A stretch of DNA of 28,200 nt from Bryobacteraceae bacterium (GTDB lineage: Bacteria > Acidobacteriota > Terriglobia > Bryobacterales > Bryobacteraceae), in NCBI GenBank assembly GCA_029975915.1, contig JARKOC010000006.1, positions 1 to 28,200 of the forward strand, in the 5' to 3' direction. This document shows positions 17,489 through 24,895 of the stretch, one piece after another (positions within the stretch are counted from its first letter, which is position 1; every line of letters begins with the position of its first letter). The translations under genes were made by a program, and so were the position numbers. The notes under the pieces were generated by a model. That model was given only the letters and a program-made list of their open reading frames with translations, was not told where the DNA came from and searched no databases.

Positions 17489-18170
17489 GTCGCGGGACAT
17501 AGCCGTACTCCCGGGCAAGCGCCTGCGGACTGACACCGAGCCAGAAACGCAGGCGCAGCCACCACATCGTCAGGATCGTGCGCCACACCCCGTGCTTCTC
17601 CCAGCGCCGCCCCGAGGTCGTAACCTTTTCGGCAAGACAGGCCGGACACGCGATCCGGAGCATCGCCGAGGAAAACGCAATGTCCTCCATCAGCGGAATA
17701 TCCGGAAAGCCGCCGACGCGCGCGAACGCCTCGCGCGTGATGAAGATCGTCTGATCGCCGGTAGCGATGCCGGTCAGGCGCGAACGCATGTTCATCAGCG
17801 CGGCCACAACCGGCAGCATGATGGAGGCGCCTTCGATGCGCACGTCGAAACGCCCCCAGAGCGCGCCGCCTTCCATCACCTCCTCGATCCGTTTGACCGC
17901 CAAGTCCGGCAGCACGGTGTCGACATGAAGGAACAGCAGCACCTCGCCGGTCGCCTGTTCCGCCCCGGCGTTCATCTGCCGGCCGCGACCGCGCGGCGCA
18001 GTGATGACACGATCGGCGAACGGCGCCGCCCGCCCGGCGCTCCCGTCGGTACTGCCGCCATCGACGACAATCACCTCCACGCCCCTCGCCCGCAGCGCCT
18101 GCAGGGCATCGAGCCGCGCCGCGATGGTATCGGCCTCGTTGAGCACGGGAATGATGATCGAGAGACGCAT
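17481..18170 (-). CDS. TIGR04283-family arsenosugar-cluster glycosyltransferase
   Basis: The product is a 229-residue GT2-type glycosyltransferase (formerly 'transferase 2, rSAM/selenodomain-associated'). The GT-A fold begins LSIIIPVLNEADTIAARL, with nucleotide-binding VVDGGSTDGS and RGRGRQMNAGA, then the metal-binding LFLHVDT and later PLMEDIAFS. The C-terminal region is amphipathic and ends WWLRLRFWLGVSPQALAREY, suggesting membrane contact. NCBI-type naming places it in arsenosugar biosynthesis with ArsS; donor and acceptor are not established. It lies 9 nt after DUF3047 and overlaps the TIGR04282 gene. Confidence 0.9.
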   Translation of the reverse strand: MRLSIIIPVLNEADTIAARLDALQALRARGVEVIVVDGGSTDGSAGRAAPFADRVITAPRGRGRQMNAGAEQATGEVLLFLHVDTVLPDLAVKRIEEVMEGGALWGRFDVRIEGASIMLPVVAALMNMRSRLTGIATGDQTIFITREAFARVGGFPDIPLMEDIAFSSAMLRIACPACLAEKVTTSGRRWEKHGVWRTILTMWWLRLRFWLGVSPQALAREYGYVPRHD

Positions 18171-18179
18171 GGTATCGGC

Positions 18180-18917
18180 CTATCCCCCGCTCGGCGCCGG
18201 GCACTCGCCCGCCGTGGCGACGAAACGGAAATCGGCGAAGCCGGCGTGCGCTTCCTCGCCGGTGTTGTCGGTGTCGCTGGCGATGGCGAGGCCGCGCAAC
18301 TGTCCGCCGGTATCGCCCAACTCAGCGAAAGCCAACCGATAATCCTCCAGCACATTGCGCCGTTCCGTCACCCAGCGCCCGGCTAAACCGCCGCCCGAAC
18401 GCAGCACCAGCATCCGGGCGCGATCGGTATAAGCGTTCGCCTGCACGGTGCCGACGGGATGACGGTTATCCCAGATGTAATTGAGGGCGGCGTCCGGCAC
18501 CTGATTGCCATAAATCGAACGCGCCAGCGCCAGTCCGGCGCGGGTGAGCACGCCCAGTTGGTCGGGCGGCACATTGAAGGTGAGATAGACACGCGCGGCG
18601 TAGTCGTCGCCCGATTTCTGCGTCATGTCCGCCGTGGCCACCGGCGCATCGATCCGCCATTGCCAGCAGAGGAACGGTGTTTTCCGCAGGTCGATTTCAA
18701 GCGGGCGGCCAAACAGCGCCATGCTCTTGCTGGCCTGCGCCTCGACCGCCGCGACGCCGTCCCAGACACGCAGACCATAGCGCGTCGGCGGCACACGCTC
18801 ATCAAGCCGTTCGACCTTCCAGGGCGGAGGCGGGAAATCCCCGGCTGACGGAAAGCGCCCGACCCAACCACCATCGGCAAGCGCCGACGCCGCTGCCAGA
18901 ACACAAAAGACACCCAA
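18180..18917 (-). CDS. DUF3047 exported protein
   Basis: This 245-residue protein matches DUF3047 through the pattern KTPFLCWQWRIDAPV, then KSGDDYAARVYLTF, then ALNYIWDNRHPVGT and VLEDYRLAFAE. The family has no known function but is often exported. The TTG at 18917 is the chosen start because GGGAGG lies 6 nt upstream and it begins a short hydrophobic signal-like segment (GVFCVLAAASALA). The frame continues upstream through the 18966-19032 repeat to an ATG at 19106; that extension translates the repeat (SSPRRRPGSS, then LDSGFRRNDE) and is unlikely to be real protein. The repeat may have displaced an older start. Confidence 0.75.
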   Translation of the reverse strand: MGVFCVLAAASALADGGWVGRFPSAGDFPPPPWKVERLDERVPPTRYGLRVWDGVAAVEAQASKSMALFGRPLEIDLRKTPFLCWQWRIDAPVATADMTQKSGDDYAARVYLTFNVPPDQLGVLTRAGLALARSIYGNQVPDAALNYIWDNRHPVGTVQANAYTDRARMLVLRSGGGLAGRWVTERRNVLEDYRLAFAELGDTGGQLRGLAIASDTDNTGEEAHAGFADFRFVATAGECPAPSGG

Positions 18918-18965
18918 CGCCCACCTCCCCTCCCTATCAGAAAGGCGCCGATTTCGTGCACGTTC

Positions 18966-19032
18966 GTCATTCCGGCGAAAGCCGGAATCCAGGAAATTCA
19001 ACGCACTGGACCCCGGCCTTCGCCGGGGTGAC
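18966..19032. repeat. Inverted-repeat (MITE-like) element between operon genes
   Basis: Two 27-nt arms (18966-18992 and 19006-19032) are inverted copies of each other with a few substitutions. Each arm is itself a hairpin (CCGGCGAAAGCCGG; CCCCGGCCTTCGCCGGGG). It matches the widespread GTCATTCCGGCGAAAGCCGG dispersed repeat of GC-rich proteobacteria. It lies between the DUF3047 gene and the oxidoreductase gene, within the 152-nt gap, the largest inside this operon. Confidence 0.85.
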
Positions 19033-19069
19033 GAATACTTCAGCGTTTCCTTGAAAGAAAACACGTGAA

Positions 19070-21214
19070 TCACCCCCGCCGCCAGGCATGAAAACGTTCG
19101 ACCCACGCCAGCAGCTTCTCCGGCGCGTGCGCCTTCTTCCAGACACCGGCGACGTACTTGTTGGCCTCGGCCAGCGTCGGGTAGATGTGGATGGTGCCGA
19201 GGATTTTGTTCAGGCCGATGCCCTGCTTCATGGCCAGCACGTACTCGGCGATCAGATCGCCGGCGTGTTCACCGACGATCGTCACGCCGAGAATACGGTC
19301 CTTGCCCGGCTCCGTCAGCACCTTGATGAAACCGTGGGCTTCGCCGTCGGCGATGGCGCGGTCAAGGTCGTCAATGCCGTAAGTGGTCACTTCGCAGGGA
19401 ATGCCCTTTTCCCGTGCTTCGAGTTCGTTGAGGCCGACGCGCGCGACTTCCGGTTCGACGAAGGTCGCCCAAGGGATCACCGCGTAGTCCACCTTGAATT
19501 TCCGGAACGGATCGAACAGCGCGTTGACCGCCGCGTACCACGCCTGGTGCGCGGCCGTGTGGGTGAACTGGAACGGCCCGGCCACGTCGCCTGCCGCATA
19601 AATGTTGGAAAAGCGGGTCTGCAGGAATTCGTTGGTGTCCACCGTACGCCCGGTCGGGATGTCCAGTTCTTCCAGCCCGTAGCCTTTCAGGTTGGCCGCA
19701 CGGCCGACGGCGACCAGCACGGCGTCGAAGGGAATGCGCACCTCCTGTCCGGCGTGCTCGGCGACGAGAATCTTCTCGCCGTTCTCCACCAGAAACGCCT
19801 TGGCCTGATGCCCGGTCAGCACGGCAACGCCCTCGGCACGGAAGCGCTGCGCCACGAGTTCGGAAACCTCCGGGTCTTCGCGCATCAGCAGGCGCGGCGC
19901 CATTTCCACCTGCGTCACCTGTGCGCCGAGGCGGGCAAAGGCTTGCGTCAATTCGGATCCGATCGGCCCGCCGCCGAGCACCACCAACCGGCGCGGTAAT
20001 TCGCGCAGGCTCCAGACCGTGTCCGAGGTCAGATAGCCGACCTCGTCGATGCCAGGAATCGGCGGCACGAACGGCCGCGCGCCGGCGGCGATGACGATGC
20101 TGCGCGTGGTCAGCGTTCTCTGGGTGCCGCCCTCGCCCGTAACCTCCACTTCCCACGGCGAGACGATGCGGGCCGTTCCCTGCACGACATCGACGCCCAG
20201 CGACGTGTAGCGCTCCGCCGAATCGTGCGGCTCGACGCTGCGGATCACCGCCTGCACACGCTCCATCACCGTGGCGAAGTCGAACTTCGCCGTCGCCGAG
20301 TCGATGCCGAACTCCCTGGAACGCGCCATGTGCGAGAGCAGCTTCGCCGAGCGGATCAGCGCCTTGGACGGCACACAGCCGGTATTGAGGCAGTCGCCGC
20401 CCAGCTTGTGCTTTTCCACCAACGTGACTTTCGCCTTGACGGCGGCGGCAATGTACGACGTCACCAGCCCGGCGCTGCCGGCTCCGATCACTATGAGGTT
20501 GCGGTCGAAGCGTGCCGGCTTTTTCCAGCCCGCATAGACCCGATTGGCACGCACGGCTTCGACGATCCGGCGTGCCAACAGCGGGAACACGCCGAGCAGG
20601 ACGAATGAACCAAGCAGCCCCGGCGACAGGATGCCGGACAGCGAATCGAGTTGCGCCAGTTGGGTGCCGGCATTCACATACACCACGGTGCCGGCGAACA
20701 TGCCGATCTGGCTGCACCAGTAGAAAGTCGACGCTCTCATCGCCGTCAGTCCGAACAGCAGGTTGATCACGAAAAAGGGGAACACGGGCACCAGGCGCAG
20801 GGTAAACAGGTAGAACGCGCCCTCGCGCCGCACGCCCGCGTCAATGGCCTGCAGGCGCTGGCCGAAGCGCCCGGCCACCCAGTCGCGCAGCAGGAAGCGG
20901 GCGATCAGGAAGGCCAGCGTTGCGCCGACGGTCGAGGCAAACGAGACGATCACCGTTCCCCACAGCAGACCGAACACGGCGCCGCCCGCCAGCGTCAGCA
21001 GCGCCGCGCCGGGCAGCGAGAGCGCCGACATCAGCACATAGAGCGCGAAATAGAGAGCCGCGGCCAGCAGCGGCTGGCCGGCGCGGAAGGTTTCGATCGC
21101 CGACTGCTGGGCCTTGAGGGTCTGCAGGTTGAAATGCTGGCCAAGATCAAGGACGAAGAATGCGGCGAAAATCATCGCAAGCACAACAAGCAGGCCAAGT
21201 TTCCTGAATTGCAT
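19070..21214 (-). CDS. TVP38/DedA-like membrane domain fused to disulfide oxidoreductase
   Basis: This is a 714-residue fusion. Residues about 1-225 form a TVP38/TMEM64 (SNARE-associated/DedA-like) membrane domain with several hydrophobic segments (ALSLPGAALLTLAGGAVFGL is characteristic). Residues about 238-714 form a class I flavin disulfide reductase like mercuric reductase or dihydrolipoyl dehydrogenase: FAD motif IGAGSAGL (244-250), redox pair GGDCLNTGC (Cys275, Cys280), NAD motif VVLGGGPIGSELTQ, and FAD motif IYAAGDVAG. The C-terminus has IHIYPTLAEANKYVAG in place of the HPT-E active-site region of lipoamide dehydrogenases. It should be a membrane-attached NAD(P)H disulfide reductase of unknown substrate. 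The ATG at 21214 has GGAG 8 nt upstream. An ATG at 21244 overlapping the previous stop (ATGA) is an alternative. Confidence 0.88.
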   Translation of the reverse strand: MQFRKLGLLVVLAMIFAAFFVLDLGQHFNLQTLKAQQSAIETFRAGQPLLAAALYFALYVLMSALSLPGAALLTLAGGAVFGLLWGTVIVSFASTVGATLAFLIARFLLRDWVAGRFGQRLQAIDAGVRREGAFYLFTLRLVPVFPFFVINLLFGLTAMRASTFYWCSQIGMFAGTVVYVNAGTQLAQLDSLSGILSPGLLGSFVLLGVFPLLARRIVEAVRANRVYAGWKKPARFDRNLIVIGAGSAGLVTSYIAAAVKAKVTLVEKHKLGGDCLNTGCVPSKALIRSAKLLSHMARSREFGIDSATAKFDFATVMERVQAVIRSVEPHDSAERYTSLGVDVVQGTARIVSPWEVEVTGEGGTQRTLTTRSIVIAAGARPFVPPIPGIDEVGYLTSDTVWSLRELPRRLVVLGGGPIGSELTQAFARLGAQVTQVEMAPRLLMREDPEVSELVAQRFRAEGVAVLTGHQAKAFLVENGEKILVAEHAGQEVRIPFDAVLVAVGRAANLKGYGLEELDIPTGRTVDTNEFLQTRFSNIYAAGDVAGPFQFTHTAAHQAWYAAVNALFDPFRKFKVDYAVIPWATFVEPEVARVGLNELEAREKGIPCEVTTYGIDDLDRAIADGEAHGFIKVLTEPGKDRILGVTIVGEHAGDLIAEYVLAMKQGIGLNKILGTIHIYPTLAEANKYVAGVWKKAHAPEKLLAWVERFHAWRRG

Positions 21215-21240
21215 GGTTGCTCCGATTGCGTGATCAGCGT

Positions 21241-21924
21241 TCATCCGTTAGTCGTGCGTACCGACAGGTTTCTTACACCCAGCCCGTTTTCCCGAGCCGC
21301 GTTTTCCGGCAGATACTCCGGCCCTGCGACGATTCGCCGGTAGTGGGACAACCACGCCTCCGACCCCGGTGGCCAGTTGGCGAGAAAACGCGTCACCCAC
21401 GCCGCGTGGTCATAGGCGACCGGCAACGCATGAACATGCGCGCCTACGCAGACGCCGCCGTAGAGAGCCTCTTGCACGGGCGGCGTGACGCCGATCCAGG
21501 TGAGCGCGCCATAGCGCGTACCGCTGAAGTTCAGCAAACCGGCCGCGCCGTTGTTGATCACCGAACCGCAGGGGAAACGTCGCAGCGCCGGCAGGCAGGT
21601 GCGGCGGCTGGCGAATACGTCGACCTGCGCGGCGCGAAACACAGCCTCCAGCCAGGCGCGATTCTCCGGCGCATCCAGCGCCTTGGCGTCGAAGCGCCAT
21701 CCGGCGAGCGAGTCGGCATCGCCATGCACCACGCCAATACGGCAGCCGCCGACGCGAAAGCGCGCGACCATGGGCAAGGCACTCAAACGCTGAAGAACGT
21801 CCGGGAAACGCGCTGCCGTCGCCCTCGGCCGCGCATGGATGCGGTTCGAGCGCTCGACGAAAGCATCGCCGACCTCCTCCGGATGATTGCAGCCGCAAGC
21901 CGAGCCCTCTTCCCCTGAAAACAA
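21241..21924 (-). pseudogene. C-terminal part of a metallophosphoesterase-like gene, probably broken
   Basis: The 227-residue reading frame resembles the middle and end of a calcineurin-like metallophosphoesterase: GVVHGDADSLAGWRF, then VDVFASRRTCLPALRRF and SVINNGAAGLLNFSGTRYG. The N-terminal half that should hold the first metal ligands (D-x-H, GD, GN motifs) is missing. Where the family normally has a histidine motif of S-x-H or GHTH type, this reads ASRRTC. The only start is a TTG one base after the truncated phnD stop, with GAGG 5 nt upstream, so it could still be translated by coupling. I read it as a remnant after a deletion fusing it to phnD. The family assignment comes from motif memory and is moderate. 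Confidence 0.55.
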
Positions 21925-21925
21925 T

Positions 21926-22579
21926 TCAGCCTCGAGAGTGCCAGATGATCTTCGAGCGTTCGGCCTTGATCAGCCCCTGTTCAATCATCGCGTTGCGGTT
22001 GCGGTTGTAATCAGCGCCGGCGTCGAGCACGCCCTGCGTGACCTGGGTCTGAATCGCCTGATGCGAGGTGTGCACCACCTTGGCGAAATACGTTTCCGGC
22101 GTGATGCCCTGCATCATCAGGTAATGCAACGGAATCAGGTAACCCGAGGTGGAGCCCTTGTCGCCGAAGGCGAAGGTCCGCCCCTTCAGGTCCGCCGGCG
22201 AACGGATGCCTGAATCGGGGTGAGTCACCATGATCGCGAAATACTCGGGCTTGCCGTCGTAGAGGATGGTGGAGATGACCTGCGCGCCGGACTGATGGTT
22301 GGCCAGCACGTAGCCCCACGGCCCGAGCAGGGCGATGTCGGTCTCGCCGTTGGCCAGCGACTTGGCGAGACCTTCCCAGCTATCGACGGTGCGCAACTGC
22401 ACCGGCCGGTTCAGCCGCGCGGCAAGGTAATCGGCCAGCGGGCGGCAGGTCGCGTCGTTCTTGTCCTTGTCCGGCTGGAAGAGGCCGACGCCGAACTTGA
22501 GTGGCGGCTCGGCTGCAAAAGCGGAAGAGAAGAAAAGCGAACCGGCCAGTGCGGTCAGGAATCGAAAAAAACCGTGCAT
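21926..22579 (-). CDS. PhnD-like ABC substrate-binding protein, 3' truncated
   Basis: This is a periplasmic binding protein of the phosphate/phosphite/phosphonate (PhnD) family, 217 residues long. A signal peptide (FFRFLTALAGSLFFSSAFA) is followed by LKFGVGLFQPDKDK, then RPLADYLAARLNRPVQLRT, ETDIALLGPWGYVLA and FAFGDKGSTSGYLIPLHYL, and AGADYNRNRNAMIEQGL. Typical members run about 280-300 residues; this one stops just after KIIWHS, losing roughly the last quarter including part of one lobe. The second ATG (22579) is chosen because AAAGGAG lies at ideal spacing; the ATG at 22585 is too close. In the arsS operon it may have bound an oxyanion. No permease or ATPase partner gene lies in this operon. 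Confidence 0.72.
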   Translation of the reverse strand: MHGFFRFLTALAGSLFFSSAFAAEPPLKFGVGLFQPDKDKNDATCRPLADYLAARLNRPVQLRTVDSWEGLAKSLANGETDIALLGPWGYVLANHQSGAQVISTILYDGKPEYFAIMVTHPDSGIRSPADLKGRTFAFGDKGSTSGYLIPLHYLMMQGITPETYFAKVVHTSHQAIQTQVTQGVLDAGADYNRNRNAMIEQGLIKAERSKIIWHSRG

Positions 22580-22592
22580 TTGCATTCTCCTT

Positions 22593-23588
22593 TCACGAAG
22601 CCGCAGCCGGTTCCGCCGCTTTTTCCGATCCCAGCGCCCCGCCGCAACTGCTGCCCTGTCCTGCGGTGCAGCCGTAACAATGATCGGCCACGCGGATCGG
22701 CCGGCCCGCGAAATCCGTCTCCAGCAACTCGGAAAGATGCACCGGCCGCGCTTCCGCTCCGCCCGGATGCAGACCAAGCATCTGGTTGAAATCGCAGTCG
22801 AAGACGGTGCCCTGCCAGCTGACGGAAATCAGGCTGCGGCACATCACGCCATCCAGGTTCTCGGCGCGGTAAGCCCCCTTGAGCAGCGCCATGTACGGGT
22901 GGAACTCGTTGCGCGAGATGAGCTGGCTGCCGAAGCGCTGGATGGGCATGTTGGTCAGCGCGAACAGGTGATTGAAGACGATGCCGTAGCGGGTCGCCAG
23001 TTGTTCCTTGTAGGTCTGCTCCAGCCGCACCTGGTCGGGCGGCAGGGATGGCCCGAGCGGGTTGTAGACGAGGTTGAGTACCCGCCCGCTGTCCGGCAGG
23101 CCGTAGCCCAGGTCGTTGAGCTGGCGCAACCCGTCGAGGCTGGACTGGAAAACGCCGTCGCCGCGCTGCTTGTTGACGTTATCTTCCAGATAGCAGGGCA
23201 GCGAGGCGGTGATCTCGACCGCGTTGTCGGCGAGGAACGCCGCAAGCGGCTCGTAACCCGGTTCGTTGAGAATGGTCAGGTTGCAGCGATCGATCACGCG
23301 CAGCCCCATCGCCCGCGCTTCGCCGACCAGCCAGCGGAAATGCGGGTTCATCTCCGGCGCGCCACCGGTCAGGTCGAGCGTCTGGATCGATTGCCGACGC
23401 GCGAATTCCAGCAACACCTCCATGGTTTCCCGACTCATTTCCTCGGTGCGTTTCGGGCTGGCCGCCACGTGGCAATGAAAGCACGACTGGTTGCAGCGAT
23501 AGCCGAGATTGGCCTGCAGGGTTTCCAGTTTGCCGCGCCGGATCGGCGGGAAGTCGGTCTTGACCAACAGCGGGAACGTGTCGCGCAT
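22593..23588 (-). CDS. arsS: Arsenosugar biosynthesis radical SAM protein ArsS (Cys form)
   Basis: This 331-residue radical SAM enzyme is the first gene of the operon. The Fe-S cluster motif is YRCNQSCFHCH (Cys32, Cys36, Cys39), followed by LDLTGGAPEM (SAM-binding GGE-like). The C-terminal Cys-rich 'selenodomain' reads CYGCTAGQGSSC (Cys304, Cys307, Cys315). In cyanobacteria ArsS is proposed to join a SAM-derived 5'-deoxyadenosyl group to a methylated arsenical. Some family members carry selenocysteine at the last position; here the codon at 22644-22646 is TGC, so cysteine. CAGGAGAAGAGGC precedes the ATG. It lies 13 nt before phnD. A strong ECF-type promoter is just upstream. Confidence 0.9.
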   Translation of the reverse strand: MRDTFPLLVKTDFPPIRRGKLETLQANLGYRCNQSCFHCHVAASPKRTEEMSRETMEVLLEFARRQSIQTLDLTGGAPEMNPHFRWLVGEARAMGLRVIDRCNLTILNEPGYEPLAAFLADNAVEITASLPCYLEDNVNKQRGDGVFQSSLDGLRQLNDLGYGLPDSGRVLNLVYNPLGPSLPPDQVRLEQTYKEQLATRYGIVFNHLFALTNMPIQRFGSQLISRNEFHPYMALLKGAYRAENLDGVMCRSLISVSWQGTVFDCDFNQMLGLHPGGAEARPVHLSELLETDFAGRPIRVADHCYGCTAGQGSSCGGALGSEKAAEPAAAS

Positions 23589-23616
23589 GCCTCTTCTCCT
23601 GAAAGGTTTTCCCCAT

Positions 23617-23644
23617 TAGACGCACAAGCAGGCAAATTCTTACA
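23617..23644 (-). promoter_or_regulatory. ECF-type promoter of the arsS operon
   Basis: On the minus strand TGTAAG (23639-23644) and CGTCTA (23617-23622) are 16 bp apart, the usual geometry of ECF sigma promoters; CGTCTAA is a common ECF -10. Transcription would start near 23609, leaving a leader of about 20 nt that contains the arsS ribosome site. The operon encodes an ECF sigma factor, so autoregulation is the simple reading. Confidence 0.65.
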
Positions 23645-23651
23645 GGAACCG

Positions 23652-23666
23652 CGCAAATATTTTGCG
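23652..23666. promoter_or_regulatory. Palindrome upstream of the arsS promoter
   Basis: CGCAAA-TAT-TTTGCG is a perfect 6-bp inverted repeat with a 3-nt centre. It lies 7 bp upstream of the -35 of the arsS promoter, in the divergent interval with the MarC gene. It could be an operator for either gene; no regulator is assigned. Confidence 0.35.
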
Positions 23667-23751
23667 AATGCAAGGCGACACCCCTGGTTATTTGCTATTT
23701 TCAGGGAGCCGTCCGGCTCGGCCGGGCAATCATCTCGATGGACAAGCAACA

Positions 23752-24360
23752 ATGACAACAATGAACGGCGAACTCTTTTCCTCGGTCTTCCTGCTGCTCC
23801 TCGTGCTCGACCCGCTCGGCAACATGCCTTTCGTGCTCTCGCTGCTGCGCAACACGCCGGAAGCGCGCCGGCCGCGCATCATCCTGCGCGAATGCGCGAT
23901 CGCCACGCTGGTGCTGGTCGGGTTCCTGTTCGTCGGTGACTGGCTGCTTTACGCCATGCGCCTGAGCGACCCGGCACTGGAAATCGCCGGCGGCGTGATC
24001 CTCCTGCTGATTGCCTTGCGCATGGCCTTCCCGCCGCCCAAGCACACGGCGGCCGAGCACGAAACCGCCACCGAACCGCTGATCGTGCCGCTGGCCATCC
24101 CGATGATTGCCGGCCCCTCGGCGCTGGCGACCGTGCTGCTCGCCTCGCGCCATTCCAACGGCGAAACGCTGTTGTGGGTCGGCGCCGTCGTCCTTGCCTG
24201 CCTGATCAACGCCGCGCTGCTGCTTGCCTCCGGCTGGTTTTCCCGCCTCTTCGGCAAGGCCGGCATGGAAGCGCTGGAACGCCTGATGGGCCTGATCCTG
24301 ACCGCGATCGCCGTGCAGATGCTGATCACCGGCATCCGCATCGCCTTCAAGATCGGCTGA
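23752..24360 (+). CDS. MarC-family integral membrane protein
   Basis: This 202-residue membrane protein has about six hydrophobic segments. The family motif VLDPLGNMPFV is near the N-terminus, and IPMIAGPSALATVLL lies in the middle. MarC/UPF0056 proteins were once linked to multiple antibiotic resistance, but no transport activity is established. The ATG at 23752 is chosen because the frame further upstream (to 23662) translates the divergent promoter region. The Shine-Dalgarno is weak, and an ATG at 23761 is also possible. It is divergent from the arsS operon (163 nt between starts) and convergent with the acidic protein gene. Confidence 0.88.
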   Translation: MTTMNGELFSSVFLLLLVLDPLGNMPFVLSLLRNTPEARRPRIILRECAIATLVLVGFLFVGDWLLYAMRLSDPALEIAGGVILLLIALRMAFPPPKHTAAEHETATEPLIVPLAIPMIAGPSALATVLLASRHSNGETLLWVGAVVLACLINAALLLASGWFSRLFGKAGMEALERLMGLILTAIAVQMLITGIRIAFKIG

Positions 24361-24385
24361 GTAGGACCATCCGGGACAGCTCAGC

Positions 24386-24826
24386 TCAATCCTGCAGCAG
24401 CTTTATCCAGACGAACAGCGCCTGATCCTGCGACTCGGCGAGTTGCGCGAGCTCGACCAGTGTCGTGAGATACGCCAGCACTTCCTCGGGGTCGACACCT
24501 TCGGCCTCGTACAGCTCGTTCGCCGCCAGTTCGCCGGCCAGTTCCTCCAGCGCTTCGTCGTCAAGCCCCGCCAGGGCGTCGAACAGTTCGGGGGCGATGC
24601 GCAGAAGCAGCTTTTCGTCCTCGCCTTCGGTGACGAACACCGGCTCATAGAGATCAAGGGCCGCCTGCAACGAATCGCCGGTCAGCAGGGAATGCAAGGC
24701 GGCGATCCGCGTCGTATCCAGACCGGGCGCCTCGAAGCCGCTCCACTGCTTCAGCGGCGCCCCCGACATGGCGAGATCGGGATACTCGTCCTCCTCGGCG
24801 GCCACCACACAGGTCAGAAATTCCAT
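24386..24826 (-). CDS. Unrecognised small acidic protein
   Basis: I do not recognise this 146-residue protein. It is strongly acidic and alanine/leucine-rich, with no signal peptide or membrane segment. The second half is helical and charged (DALAGLDDEALEELAGELAA, then GVDPEEVLAYLTTLVELAQL). A real gene is supported by GGAGGGAGC immediately before the ATG and by codon use like its neighbours. It lies 69 nt after the hemerythrin gene on the same strand and may be cotranscribed with it. It converges with the MarC gene. Confidence 0.7.
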   Translation of the reverse strand: MEFLTCVVAAEEDEYPDLAMSGAPLKQWSGFEAPGLDTTRIAALHSLLTGDSLQAALDLYEPVFVTEGEDEKLLLRIAPELFDALAGLDDEALEELAGELAANELYEAEGVDPEEVLAYLTTLVELAQLAESQDQALFVWIKLLQD

Positions 24827-24895
24827 GCTCCCTCCAGACGATCGATCTTCGAAGCGGCGGAGTTTACTCCCGAACGGCCCACAGTCAGGAATCAG

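Noticed and set aside
21215..21244. ATG at 21244 as start of the TVP38-reductase gene
   Set aside because: It overlaps the upstream stop neatly, but the ATG at 21214 has a much better ribosome site and gives the family's usual N-terminus; kept only as an alternative.
22593..22660. Possible UGA-encoded selenocysteine in ArsS
   Set aside because: The relevant codon is TGC and the frame ends at a TGA 16 codons later with no further family sequence.
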